Assembly (NCBI GenBank): GCA_018384375.1
Contig: JAHAYJ010000105.1
Coordinates: 1-51,526, forward strand
Direction: 5' to 3'
DNA: 51,526 nt
Source: Lachnospiraceae bacterium
GTDB taxonomy: Bacteria > Bacillota > Clostridia > Lachnospirales > Lachnospiraceae
The notes beneath the pieces are model-generated. The model was not told the DNA's origin and made no database searches. It saw only the letters and a list, made by a program, of their open reading frames with translations. Below, one piece after another: positions 23,690-31,224 of the stretch. The first letter of the stretch is position 1; each line of letters starts with the position of its first letter. The translations under genes were made by a program, and so were the position numbers.

Positions 23690-23709
23690 GATTTGATTAT
23701 CGATTATCG

Positions 23710-23741
23710 GGTCCGCTTTTTGTAAGCGGATCTTATTTTTT
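23710..23741 (+). terminator. Riboswitch expression-platform terminator
   Basis: GGTCCGCTT (23710-23718) pairs with AAGCGGATC (23724-23732; one G-T wobble) and is followed by TTATTTTTT. It lies 20 bases after the aptamer and more than 200 bases before metK. Confidence 0.88.
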
Positions 23742-23906
23742 GCGTATATGCAGAGTCAGGCAGGTGAGAACAGGATATTTTGTGCTTGCAGAAAATAGAC
23801 TGTTCTCACCTGTATGACGAGCAACGCGAATGAGAAATGCGAAGCATTTCGAATCTGCATATACGCAGGGCATGAAATGCGAAGCATTTCGAATCTGCAT
23901 ATACGC
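23742..23906 (+). repeat. Nested palindromes and twin 33-bp units in the metK leader
   Basis: GCGTATATGCAGA (23742-23754) is the inverted match of TCTGCATATACGC at 23854-23866 and again at 23894-23906. Inside lies a perfect 13-bp inverted repeat CAGGTGAGAACAG (23761-23773) / CTGTTCTCACCTG (23800-23812). Two identical 33-base units (23834-23866 and 23874-23906) each start with GAAATGC-GAA-GCATTTC, a 7-bp stem with GAA loop. All of this lies between the riboswitch terminator and the metK ribosome site. Confidence 0.85.
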
Positions 23907-23945
23907 GATTGGATACTTATTAACACAGCAAAAAAGGAGAAAAAA

Positions 23946-25133
23946 ATGGAAAAAAGATTATTTACTTCAGAATCCGTAACAGAAGGACACCCTGACAAAG
24001 TCTGCGATGCCATCTCTGATGCCATCCTTGACGCATGCATGGAAAAAGATCCTATGAGCCGTGTTGCCTGTGAAACAGCAACCTGTACAGGTTTTGTTCT
24101 GGTAACCGGTGAGATTACAACGAATGCTTATGTAGACATTCAGAAGGTTGTCCGTGACACAGTTAAGGAAATCGGATATACCAAGTCCGAGTACGGTTTT
24201 GACGGAAATACCTGCGCAGTGCTTGTTGCCATTGATGAGCAGTCCGCAGATATTGCAATGGGCGTTGACAAAGCTTTGGAAGCAAAGGAAAACAAGATGT
24301 CTGATGCTGAGATTGAGGCGATCGGTGCCGGTGACCAGGGAATGATGTTTGGTTATGCAACCAATGAGACCGAGGAGTATATGCCTTACTCCATTTCTCT
24401 GGCACATAAGCTTGCACGTCAGCTTACCAAGGTTCGTAAGGACGGAACCCTTCCTTACTTAAGACCCGATGGAAAGAGCCAGGTTTCCGTAGAGTATGAT
24501 GAAAACGGAAAGCCCATCCGCCTGGAAGCAGTCGTACTTTCCACACAGCATGATGAGGATGTATCACAGGAACAGATTCACAAAGACATTAAAAAGTATG
24601 TATTTGATCCCATCCTTCCGAAGGAGCTTTTGGATGAGAATACCAAATACTTTATCAATCCTACCGGACGTTTCGTGATCGGTGGACCTCACGGAGATGC
24701 CGGTCTTACCGGACGTAAGATCATCGTAGACACCTATGGCGGATATGCGCGTCACGGCGGCGGTGCTTTCTCCGGAAAGGACTGCACAAAGGTTGACCGT
24801 TCCGCAGCTTATGCAGCCCGCTATGTTGCAAAGAATATTGTGGCAGCAGGACTTGCCGATAAGTGCGAGATCCAGCTGTCCTATGCAATCGGTGTAGCAC
24901 AGCCGACCTCCATTATGGTTGATACCTTTGGTACAGGTAAGCTTTCCGATGAAAAGCTGGTTGAGATCGTAAGAGAAAACTTTGATCTTCGTCCTGCAGG
25001 AATCATTAAGATGCTTGATCTTCGTCGTCCGATCTACAAGCAGACAGCTGCTTACGGACATTTCGGACGTAACGATCTTGATCTTCCCTGGGAGAAGCTT
25101 GACAAGATCGATGATTTGAAGAAGTATTTATAG
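23946..25133 (+). CDS. metK: S-adenosylmethionine synthetase MetK
   Basis: A 395-residue enzyme making SAM from methionine and ATP. The ATG at 23946 is chosen because AAGGAG lies upstream and the protein then starts [21 protein letters not shown], the family N-terminus; the longer open frame runs through leader repeats. The motifs GHPDKVCD (ATP and metal), [12 protein letters not shown] (the mobile active-site segment) and GGGAFSGKD (P-loop-like) are intact. The SAM-I riboswitch upstream implies feedback by the product. A terminator follows. Confidence 0.96.
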   Translation: MEKRLFTSESVTEGHPDKVCDAISDAILDACMEKDPMSRVACETATCTGFVLVTGEITTNAYVDIQKVVRDTVKEIGYTKSEYGFDGNTCAVLVAIDEQSADIAMGVDKALEAKENKMSDAEIEAIGAGDQGMMFGYATNETEEYMPYSISLAHKLARQLTKVRKDGTLPYLRPDGKSQVSVEYDENGKPIRLEAVVLSTQHDEDVSQEQIHKDIKKYVFDPILPKELLDENTKYFINPTGRFVIGGPHGDAGLTGRKIIVDTYGGYARHGGGAFSGKDCTKVDRSAAYAARYVAKNIVAAGLADKCEIQLSYAIGVAQPTSIMVDTFGTGKLSDEKLVEIVRENFDLRPAGIIKMLDLRRPIYKQTAAYGHFGRNDLDLPWEKLDKIDDLKKYL

Positions 25134-25165
25134 GATTAATAGTCAGACACCGAATATTATGCTTC

Positions 25166-25195
25166 AAAAGGCCGTCCGTAAGGGCGGCTTTTTGT
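25166..25195 (+). terminator. Intrinsic terminator after metK
   Basis: AAAAGGCCGTCC, GTAA loop, GGGCGGCTTTTT: stem GCCGtCC/GGgCGGC plus A-T pairs and a T-run. Confidence 0.85.
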
Positions 25196-25225
25196 GTGGA
25201 TGACAGAGTCCCACAGAACAAGAAC

Positions 25226-25254
25226 TTGACAGGGGCTCCCTTCTCCATTATAAT
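25226..25254 (+). promoter_or_regulatory. Consensus promoter of the TetR-family gene
   Basis: TTGACA (25226-25231), 17-bp spacer, TATAAT (25249-25254), a full consensus match. The last T of the -10 box is the first base of the operator-like dyad. Confidence 0.85.
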
Positions 25255-25277
25255 GACTATATCAACAATTTTAGTCA
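25254..25277 (+). promoter_or_regulatory. Predicted TetR-family operator O1
   Basis: TGACTA (25254-25259), 12 bases, TAGTCA (25272-25277). It overlaps the predicted transcription start of the tetR-type gene. The same half-sites with identical spacing occur at 25923-25946. Confidence 0.7.
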
Positions 25278-25293
25278 AAAAGAGGTGAACCCT

Positions 25294-25884
25294 TTGCCGA
25301 AATGCTATTCGGAGCAGGAACGTGAATATATTAAGAAGAGACTGAAAGAAGAAGCTGCCGATTGTATGGCAAGGTATGGTATTCGGCGGACAACGGTTGA
25401 TGAAATCGTAAGGAGGGTGAAAATCCCCAAGGGAACCTTTTACCTCTTTTATCAATCCAAGGAACTCCTTCTGTTTGAGGTTATTCTGGAGCAGCATGAT
25501 CTGATCGAAAAAAGACTTTATGAGTCCGTCAGTCAGATGGATCCAGCGACTCTTACGGCAGAGCAGCTGACAGATATCATTTTCGGCTTCTTTCGTATGG
25601 CAGGGCAGATGCCTATATTGAAGATACTGAATTCCGATGAGGTTGAACTGTTGGCGCGCAAGCTTCCGCCGGAGGTCATGGCGGAGCATCTGGGGCATGA
25701 TGACGGTATGGTGGAGAGGATTTTCAGTCAGCTGCCGATTAGGGAGGATGTGGATTCGGCGACGGTAAGTGCCGCTTTTCGTGCATTATATTTTTCCACA
25801 TTGCACAGAGAGGAAATCGGAGAAGAACAGTTTGATGAAGCACTACGAACATTGATTTACGGTCTGGTAACACAGTTCTTATAA
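25294..25884 (+). CDS. TetR/AcrR-family transcriptional regulator
   Basis: A 196-residue regulator if translation starts at TTG 25294, which has AGAGGTG five bases upstream; a GTG at 25285 lies inside that ribosome site. The N-terminal helix-turn-helix is at about residues 25-65 (TTVDEIVRRVKIPKGTFYLFYQSKE), followed by an all-helical ligand-binding domain without a recognisable ligand signature. It probably represses its own strong promoter and the ABC exporter operon 84 bp downstream, because the same dyad lies at both. Loss of binding on exposure to an exported compound is the usual scheme for this family. Confidence 0.88.
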   Translation: MPKCYSEQEREYIKKRLKEEAADCMARYGIRRTTVDEIVRRVKIPKGTFYLFYQSKELLLFEVILEQHDLIEKRLYESVSQMDPATLTAEQLTDIIFGFFRMAGQMPILKILNSDEVELLARKLPPEVMAEHLGHDDGMVERIFSQLPIREDVDSATVSAAFRALYFSTLHREEIGEEQFDEALRTLIYGLVTQFL

Positions 25885-25885
25885 G

Positions 25886-25908
25886 AGTCCGGCGAAAGCC
25901 GGACTTTC
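25886..25908 (+). terminator. Hairpin after the TetR-family gene
   Basis: AGTCCGGC, GAAA tetraloop, GCCGGACT, then TTTC only. The stem is perfect but the T-run is short, so partial read-through into the exporter operon is likely. Confidence 0.6.
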
Positions 25909-25921
25909 AAAAACAAACAAA

Positions 25922-25950
25922 TTGACTATTTAATTAATAATGGTCAAATA
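25922..25950 (+). promoter_or_regulatory. Exporter operon promoter with TetR operator O2
   Basis: Operator-like dyad TGACTA (25923-25928), 12 bases, TGGTCA (25941-25946). It covers a possible promoter TTGACT (25922-25927), 17-bp spacer, CAAATA (25945-25950). A bound repressor would block RNA polymerase. Confidence 0.6.
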
Positions 25951-25967
25951 TTTGAAAGGAGAATCAG

Positions 25968-26813
25968 ATGATTCAGGTAAACGATCTGTATTTCAGCTAC
26001 ACAACAAAGCCTTTTATTGAAGCAATGAATTTTACGGTTGAAAAAGGGGAAATCTTTGGTTTTTTAGGACCATCGGGTGCAGGCAAAAGCACTTTACAGA
26101 AAATTCTCCTCGGCATGCTTCCGGGATACCGGGGCTCTGCCATAGTGAATGGAACGGAATGCAGGCATCGCACCAACCGTTTCTATGAGAATATTGGTGT
26201 GGATTTTGAATTTTCCACAATGTATGAAAAGCTGTCAGCCAGAGAGAATTTACAGTTTTTCTCTTCCCTCTATGAAAAGAGCGGACGCCCGATAGAAGAA
26301 CTGCTGGAAATGGTAGGACTTCAAAATGATGCCGACAAGCGCGTTGCGGATTTCTCAAAGGGAATGAAATCGAGACTTAACTTTATCAAGGCATTGTTGC
26401 ATGATCCGGCATTGCTTTTTCTGGATGAACCGACCAGCGGGCTTGATCCTGCCAATAACCGGATGATGAAGGATTTGATTTTGGAGGAGAAAAAAAGGGA
26501 AAAGACAATTCTTTTAACTACCCACAATATGCAGGATGCCACAGAACTATGTGATCGGGTTGCCTTTATCGCGAATGGGAAAATTTATGCCCTTGACAGT
26601 CCGCATAACCTGATCATGTCAAAGGGTGCGACCAGGGTCACCTATACCTGGATGGACCATGGAGAACATACGGCCAGCTGTCCCATTGACAGGCTCTCCG
26701 GTGATGAGGTGCTGCAAAAGCTGATCGCACAGAACCGCCTTAAGTCGATTCACAGCAGTGAACCTACATTAAATGATATTTTTATGGAAATCACCGGGAG
26801 GACATTGCTATGA
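25968..26813 (+). CDS. ABC exporter ATP-binding protein (fluoroquinolone-export type)
   Basis: A 281-residue ABC ATPase. Walker A is GPSGAGKST (about residues 33-41), the signature is the relaxed FSKGMKSRL rather than LSGGQ, and Walker B is LLFLDEPTSGLD. The relaxed signature and C-terminal extension resemble the ATPases of small-molecule exporters such as the Rv2688c type. AAAGGAG precedes the ATG. It overlaps the next permease gene by 4 bp (ATGA). With two permeases and the TetR-type regulator it forms an exporter unit of unknown substrate. Confidence 0.88.
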   Translation: MIQVNDLYFSYTTKPFIEAMNFTVEKGEIFGFLGPSGAGKSTLQKILLGMLPGYRGSAIVNGTECRHRTNRFYENIGVDFEFSTMYEKLSARENLQFFSSLYEKSGRPIEELLEMVGLQNDADKRVADFSKGMKSRLNFIKALLHDPALLFLDEPTSGLDPANNRMMKDLILEEKKREKTILLTTHNMQDATELCDRVAFIANGKIYALDSPHNLIMSKGATRVTYTWMDHGEHTASCPIDRLSGDEVLQKLIAQNRLKSIHSSEPTLNDIFMEITGRTLL

Positions 26814-27490
26814 GACTGAGACATCTGTTTTTATGGGATATGAGATTTCAGGCAAAATACGGATTTTATCTTTTGTATGGTCTTTTGACGGTTCTTTACA
26901 TAGTGATACTGTTTGCATTACCCCAGGCATGGCGCGGAAGCGCAGCGGCGCTTTTGATCTTTTCCGATCCGGCAGCAATGGGTTTGTTTTTCATGGGCGC
27001 GATCGTTCTGCTTGAAAAAAGTCAGAGAGTGCCCTGTGCCTTTGCGGCAGCTCCCCTTCATGCAATGGAATATGTTATCTCCAAAACAGCTTCCCTGTGC
27101 TTGATTTCTTTGATCGTGGCGGCAATACTTGCTCTTGCGGCAGGACTTCCCCATTTGCCACAGGTGCTGCTTGGCACTGCGCTGTCAGGTATCCTGTTTA
27201 CCCTGCTGGGAATGATTCTTGCAACGAAAATTACGAGCCTGAACCAGTTTATTTTATTTACGGTGCCGGTGGAAATCGCCTGTTTTGTTCCGGCAGTTTT
27301 GCATCTGTTTCAGCTTTTGCCGACAGAACTTCGGAATTATCCGGCAAATGTGTGTATGGATATGATTGCCGGAAGGAGCTTTACGGCAGCAGGAATTTTG
27401 CTGCTTGGAGCTGTGATCATCCTTTTGTTTTATCTGGCTGAAAAATGTGTTTCAAAAATGTGGGAAAGTGCAGGAGGTGTAAAACTATGA
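26810..27490 (+). CDS. ABC exporter permease subunit 1
   Basis: A 226-residue membrane protein with six hydrophobic segments (about residues 18-38, 45-68, 93-113, 120-142, 148-170, 196-217). It resembles ABC permeases of the fluoroquinolone-export type by size and arrangement with the preceding ATPase. Start and stop overlap both neighbours by ATGA, so the three exporter genes are translationally coupled. The substrate cannot be inferred. Confidence 0.78.
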   Translation: MRLRHLFLWDMRFQAKYGFYLLYGLLTVLYIVILFALPQAWRGSAAALLIFSDPAAMGLFFMGAIVLLEKSQRVPCAFAAAPLHAMEYVISKTASLCLISLIVAAILALAAGLPHLPQVLLGTALSGILFTLLGMILATKITSLNQFILFTVPVEIACFVPAVLHLFQLLPTELRNYPANVCMDMIAGRSFTAAGILLLGAVIILLFYLAEKCVSKMWESAGGVKL

Positions 27491-28206
27491 AAGCGATCTG
27501 CAAAAGCTTTTGGCAAATGCTGTCCTTTGTGAAACGGGATATGATGCTGTTTGCCGCCTGCGCAGCTCCTGTTTTGGCGGGAATAATAATCAGGCTGGGG
27601 GTGCCGCTCCTGGAGGATAAGCTTGCTAAGTGGTTGGAGCTGCCGAGAATCCTCACGCCTTTTTACGGATTATTTGATCTGTTTTACGCTATGATTGCGC
27701 CCACTATGTTTTGCTTTGTCACGGCCATGGTAATGCTGGAGGAGCATGATGATCGCATAGATGAGTATCTGATTGTTACGGGACTGGGAAAAAGCGGATA
27801 TCTGGCTTCGCGCGTTTTCCTGCCTGCGGCAATCGCATTTGTCGTAACACTGGTCCTGCTTCCTCTTTTTCATCTTACGGAACTGACAGTTTTGGAAACC
27901 TTGTTTCTTTCTCTTACCGGAACTCTGCAGGGAAGTATCATTGAGCTGCTGATCGTGACACTGTCTTCCAACAAACTGGAGGGGATGGCAATCACCAAGA
28001 TGGCAACGATGATGATTCTGGGTGCCTTTTTACCATATTTTATGTCTCATCCCATACAGTATGTTGCATCTATTCTGCCCTCCTTTTGGGCAGCGAAAGC
28101 CATTTATGAGCAGAACGTTCTTTTTATGCTTCCGGCAGTGGGGACGGCGGGGGTGTGGATCGGGTGTCTTTTGATGATTCATGCAACTCACCCTCATCAA
28201 AAGTAA
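27487..28206 (+). CDS. ABC exporter permease subunit 2
   Basis: A 239-residue membrane protein from the ATG at 27487 with AGGAGGTG nine bases upstream; the longer frame at 27445 lacks a site. It has six hydrophobic segments and a conserved-looking cytosolic stretch EEHDDRIDEYLIVTGLGKSGYLASR, as seen in ABC-2-type export permeases, where it contacts the ATPase. It probably forms a heterodimeric channel with the preceding permease. A terminator follows within 60 bp. Confidence 0.8.
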   Translation: MKAICKSFWQMLSFVKRDMMLFAACAAPVLAGIIIRLGVPLLEDKLAKWLELPRILTPFYGLFDLFYAMIAPTMFCFVTAMVMLEEHDDRIDEYLIVTGLGKSGYLASRVFLPAAIAFVVTLVLLPLFHLTELTVLETLFLSLTGTLQGSIIELLIVTLSSNKLEGMAITKMATMMILGAFLPYFMSHPIQYVASILPSFWAAKAIYEQNVLFMLPAVGTAGVWIGCLLMIHATHPHQK

Positions 28207-28220
28207 CTTGCAAGGTACAT

Positions 28221-28266
28221 AAGCAGCTTACCGCAGGCAATATTGCGGCTGGCTGCTTTTTTGTGC
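28221..28266 (+). terminator. Intrinsic terminator after the TetR-controlled exporter
   Basis: AAGCAGC ... CCGCA, short loop, TGCGG ... GCTGCTT followed by TTTT: a long interrupted stem with T-run. Confidence 0.75.
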
Positions 28267-28345
28267 TATAAAAGGCACAAAGCAGAGCAAGGCAAAAGGA
28301 GCGTTTACCTGACGAATACAGCTGGGACGGGGGAAACGCTTCGGA

Positions 28346-29278
28346 ATGGAGGCAAATGTGGAACCGATTATTCAGGTAGAAGGATTAAAAAAGTATTTTG
28401 GTGCGGTGAAAGCAGTGGATGATATCAGCTTTCAGGTGGAAAGAGGGGAACTGTTCGGTTTCCTTGGCATAAACGGCGCAGGAAAGTCGACCACCATCAA
28501 CATGCTGTGCACAGTGTTAAAGCCAACGTCAGGGCAGGCGGAAATCTGCGGCTTCAAGGTTGGAAAGGAAAACGAAAAGATCAGGAGACGGATCGGCGTA
28601 GTATATCAGAACAACTGCCTGGATGAAAGGCTTACCGTAAAGGAAAACCTGTTTATCCGGGGCGCACTGTATGAGAAAAACAGTAGAAAGCTTTCTGAAA
28701 ATATTTCCAGGATTTGTGAGATCCTGGAGCTTGAGAATGTATATGGAAGAAAATTTAAAATGCTGTCGGGAGGACAGAAGAGACGCTGCGAAATTGCAAG
28801 GGCACTGGTGAATACACCGGAGATTATGTTTCTGGATGAGCCTACCACAGGACTTGACCCTGCAACCAGAAAAGCAGTCTGGGAAAGTCTTGCAAGGCTT
28901 CGCAAGGAAGAAAAAATGACGATTTTCCTGACCACTCATTACATGGAGGAGGCGGCAAGAGCCTCTCATATTGCGGTGATTGATGGTGGAAGGCTGAAGG
29001 AGTACGGGACACCGTTTGCCTTGAAGGAGACTTATGCCAAGGATAAGCTGAAGCTCCTGCCAAAGGAAGGAAAGACTGAAGAGCTTGGAAGGAAGCTTCA
29101 GGAGCTTCAGGTGACTTTCCGGGAAAAGGAGGAATGCCTGGTGACGGTGGTACCGGAAAGCCTGTCAGCACTGCCTGTTCTTTATAAGGTGAGAGACCTG
29201 ATCGGTGGTTTTGAAATGATACAGGGTACGATGGATGATGTGTTCCTAAATGTGACAGGAAAAAAGCTGGAGGCATAA
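28346..29278 (+). CDS. ABC-2 type exporter ATP-binding protein (DrrA/Ccm-like)
   Basis: A 310-residue ABC ATPase. Walker A is GINGAGKST (about residues 40-48), the signature LSGGQKRRCEIARAL and Walker B IMFLDEPTTGLDP, all intact, with a C-terminal extension of about 80 residues as in drug or lantibiotic exporters of the DrrA type. There is only a weak ribosome site (GACGGGGGAAACG) before the ATG. It precedes the ABC-2 permease by 14 bp. The substrate is unknown; the following LytTR and DUF3021 genes probably control this exporter. Confidence 0.88.
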   Translation: MEANVEPIIQVEGLKKYFGAVKAVDDISFQVERGELFGFLGINGAGKSTTINMLCTVLKPTSGQAEICGFKVGKENEKIRRRIGVVYQNNCLDERLTVKENLFIRGALYEKNSRKLSENISRICEILELENVYGRKFKMLSGGQKRRCEIARALVNTPEIMFLDEPTTGLDPATRKAVWESLARLRKEEKMTIFLTTHYMEEAARASHIAVIDGGRLKEYGTPFALKETYAKDKLKLLPKEGKTEELGRKLQELQVTFREKEECLVTVVPESLSALPVLYKVRDLIGGFEMIQGTMDDVFLNVTGKKLEA

Positions 29279-29292
29279 AGGAGAAAAAAGAG

Positions 29293-30207
29293 ATGAAGGA
29301 AATTTTTTATTTGGTGAAAAGGAATGTGCTGGTTTTTGTCAGGGATCGTTCAGCTGTATTTTTTTCAGTATTGTCCATGATGATCGTGCTGGGGCTGATG
29401 GTAATCTTTCTGGGGAGCCTGAACAGTAAAAATGTGGTAGAGATGCTGAAAAGTATGGGTGGAGACAGGGATGCCCTGCAGGATCAGAAGAATGCGGAAT
29501 ATCTGATCCAGATGTGGACGCTTGCGGGGATTCTGGTAGTCAATACGGTGACCGTTACCCTGACGGTGCTGGGGGGAATGGTGCAGGATGAGACCAGAGG
29601 ACGGCTTGCCAGTTTTTATGCGGCACCGGTTAAGAGAAGTAAGCTGGCACTTGGCTATGTGTTTGCCGCCTGGCTTGTTGCGGTGGGAATGTGTGTGCTG
29701 ACGCTTGCGGTGGGGGAAGGATACATGGTACTGCAGGGGCATGGGCTCCTTCCGGCAGCGGATCTGCTTAAGATAGTCGGAATGATTATGTTAAATGCCT
29801 TTGTATATGCGGCGCTGGGTTATCTCCTTGCAATGGCAATCCACTCTGACAGCGCGTGGTCGGGAATGCTGACAATTGTCGGAACACTGGTAGGCTTTGT
29901 CGGCGGAATCTATCTGCCTATGTCACAGCTTCCGGAAAGTGTCTGCAATGTCATGAAATGCTTCCCGGTTTTACATGGAGCTGCCATGATGCGGGTGGTT
30001 CTGACGAAGGATGCGATCGAGAAAACCTTTGCGGGCCTGCCCGAAATGGCAGGGGATATCTTCCGGGAGGAGATGGGCGTTGAGATCATGGCGGGCAGCA
30101 GCGAAATAACACTGGGATACCAGATCATTTTTCTGCTGGCTTATGGTATAATAGCAATTGTAGCAGCAACCTGGATCAGTAAAAGGAGAAAGGTCCGTGA
30201 CAGATAA
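29293..30207 (+). CDS. ABC-2 family exporter permease
   Basis: A 304-residue membrane protein with the ABC-2 layout: an N-terminal helix (LVFVRDRSAVFFSVLSMMIV), a large extracytoplasmic loop (about residues 38-75), then five clustered membrane segments in the C-terminal half, including TIVGTLVGFVGGIYLPMSQLPESV, the typical ABC-2 segment before the last loop. AAGGAGAAAAAAGAG precedes the ATG. It works with the preceding ATPase as an exporter of unknown substrate. Confidence 0.87.
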   Translation: MKEIFYLVKRNVLVFVRDRSAVFFSVLSMMIVLGLMVIFLGSLNSKNVVEMLKSMGGDRDALQDQKNAEYLIQMWTLAGILVVNTVTVTLTVLGGMVQDETRGRLASFYAAPVKRSKLALGYVFAAWLVAVGMCVLTLAVGEGYMVLQGHGLLPAADLLKIVGMIMLNAFVYAALGYLLAMAIHSDSAWSGMLTIVGTLVGFVGGIYLPMSQLPESVCNVMKCFPVLHGAAMMRVVLTKDAIEKTFAGLPEMAGDIFREEMGVEIMAGSSEITLGYQIIFLLAYGIIAIVAATWISKRRKVRDR

Positions 30208-30243
30208 GCACATCCGATAAGAAAGGACAGATAAGGGAAAAGC

Positions 30244-30681
30244 ATGAAAATAACAATTTTGGATCGGGCAGATGGGGAAGAGGATGAGATCATAATCCGC
30301 TGCAGGCAGCTGGATGAACATATTCTGAAGCTGGTTTATGCGCTGAAAGCCGGGCAGGAAAAAATAACCGCCGTCAGAGACGGAAATATTATGCAGATTG
30401 CGCCGAAGGAGATTTACTACTTTGAAGCGGTGGACAATCGGGTTTTCCTTTACCTTGAAAAAGAGGTTTATGAGACAAAGTATAGACTTTACGAATTGGA
30501 AGAACGATTCCGGGGAACAGACTTTTTCAGAATATCCAAATCCTACATTATTAATCTGGCAAAGGTCAGTCATTTAAGCCCTGCATTCAACGGAAGGTTT
30601 GAGGCAACGATGAAGAACGGCGAGCGGCTGGTCATATCCAGACAATATGTTCCGACTCTGAAAGAAAAGCTTGGATTGTAA
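30244..30681 (+). CDS. LytTR-family DNA-binding regulator
   Basis: A 145-residue protein with a LytTR DNA-binding domain at about residues 45-142 (IYYFEAVDNRVFLYLEKEVYETKY, FFRISKSYIINLAKVSHL, RLVISRQYVPTLKEKL) and no receiver domain. Stand-alone LytTR proteins are frequently encoded next to DUF3021 membrane proteins that hold them inactive at the membrane, and that partner follows after 14 bp. It likely controls the preceding exporter operon, or its own. The arrangement is seen; the regulatory target is inferred. Confidence 0.88.
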   Translation: MKITILDRADGEEDEIIIRCRQLDEHILKLVYALKAGQEKITAVRDGNIMQIAPKEIYYFEAVDNRVFLYLEKEVYETKYRLYELEERFRGTDFFRISKSYIINLAKVSHLSPAFNGRFEATMKNGERLVISRQYVPTLKEKLGL

Positions 30682-30695
30682 AGGAGGAAAGACGG

Positions 30696-31124
30696 ATGAA
30701 AAAGTTAAAAAATTTTTGGTATGTTTATACCAGTGTCGTGACCTGTGTTTCGTTTAGTGCTGCGTCTTTTATCAGGATATTCTTTGCAGATGCTCTTTTA
30801 GATACAAGTATTATATGGCAGATTCTGTTTGTTTCTTTTCTGTGTAGTATATGGTGTCTGCTGTATCCGGACAGAGAACTGAGCAAAAAGGAGCTGGTGC
30901 TTGCCTATACCGGTCACTATCTGCTGGTGAATCTGATCGTGCTTGGCTGTGGGCTTTGGTTTGGGTGGTTCTATGCAGACAATCTGCTGCAGATCATCGG
31001 TATGCTGATTGTGATAGCATTCGTTTTTGTGGTAGTATGTATCACTACATGGAAGCGGGAAGCGCATGAGGCAATGCTGATGAACGAGCGGCTGAAGGCA
31101 TATCAGGAGAAAAAGGAATCCTAA
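30696..31124 (+). CDS. DUF3021 family membrane protein
   Basis: A 142-residue protein with four hydrophobic segments (about residues 12-32, 40-57, 68-90, 97-117) and a charged cytosolic tail (RLKAYQEKKES). Length, topology and position right after a LytTR gene match DUF3021. In characterised LytTR regulatory systems the membrane partner inhibits the LytTR activator. AAAGGAGGAAAGACGG precedes the ATG. A strong terminator closes the operon. Confidence 0.85.
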   Translation: MKKLKNFWYVYTSVVTCVSFSAASFIRIFFADALLDTSIIWQILFVSFLCSIWCLLYPDRELSKKELVLAYTGHYLLVNLIVLGCGLWFGWFYADNLLQIIGMLIVIAFVFVVVCITTWKREAHEAMLMNERLKAYQEKKES

Positions 31125-31139
31125 AAAGACAGAAATTTG

Positions 31140-31170
31140 AAGGATATGCCGAAAGGCATATCCTTTTTTT
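31140..31170 (+). terminator. Intrinsic terminator of the exporter-LytTR operon
   Basis: AAGGATATGCC, GAAA tetraloop, GGCATATCC, then seven T. Confidence 0.9.
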
Positions 31171-31224
31171 ACAAAATAAGCTATAATAAACAATAATATG
31201 TATTGAGTAAGAAAGAGGTTCCAC

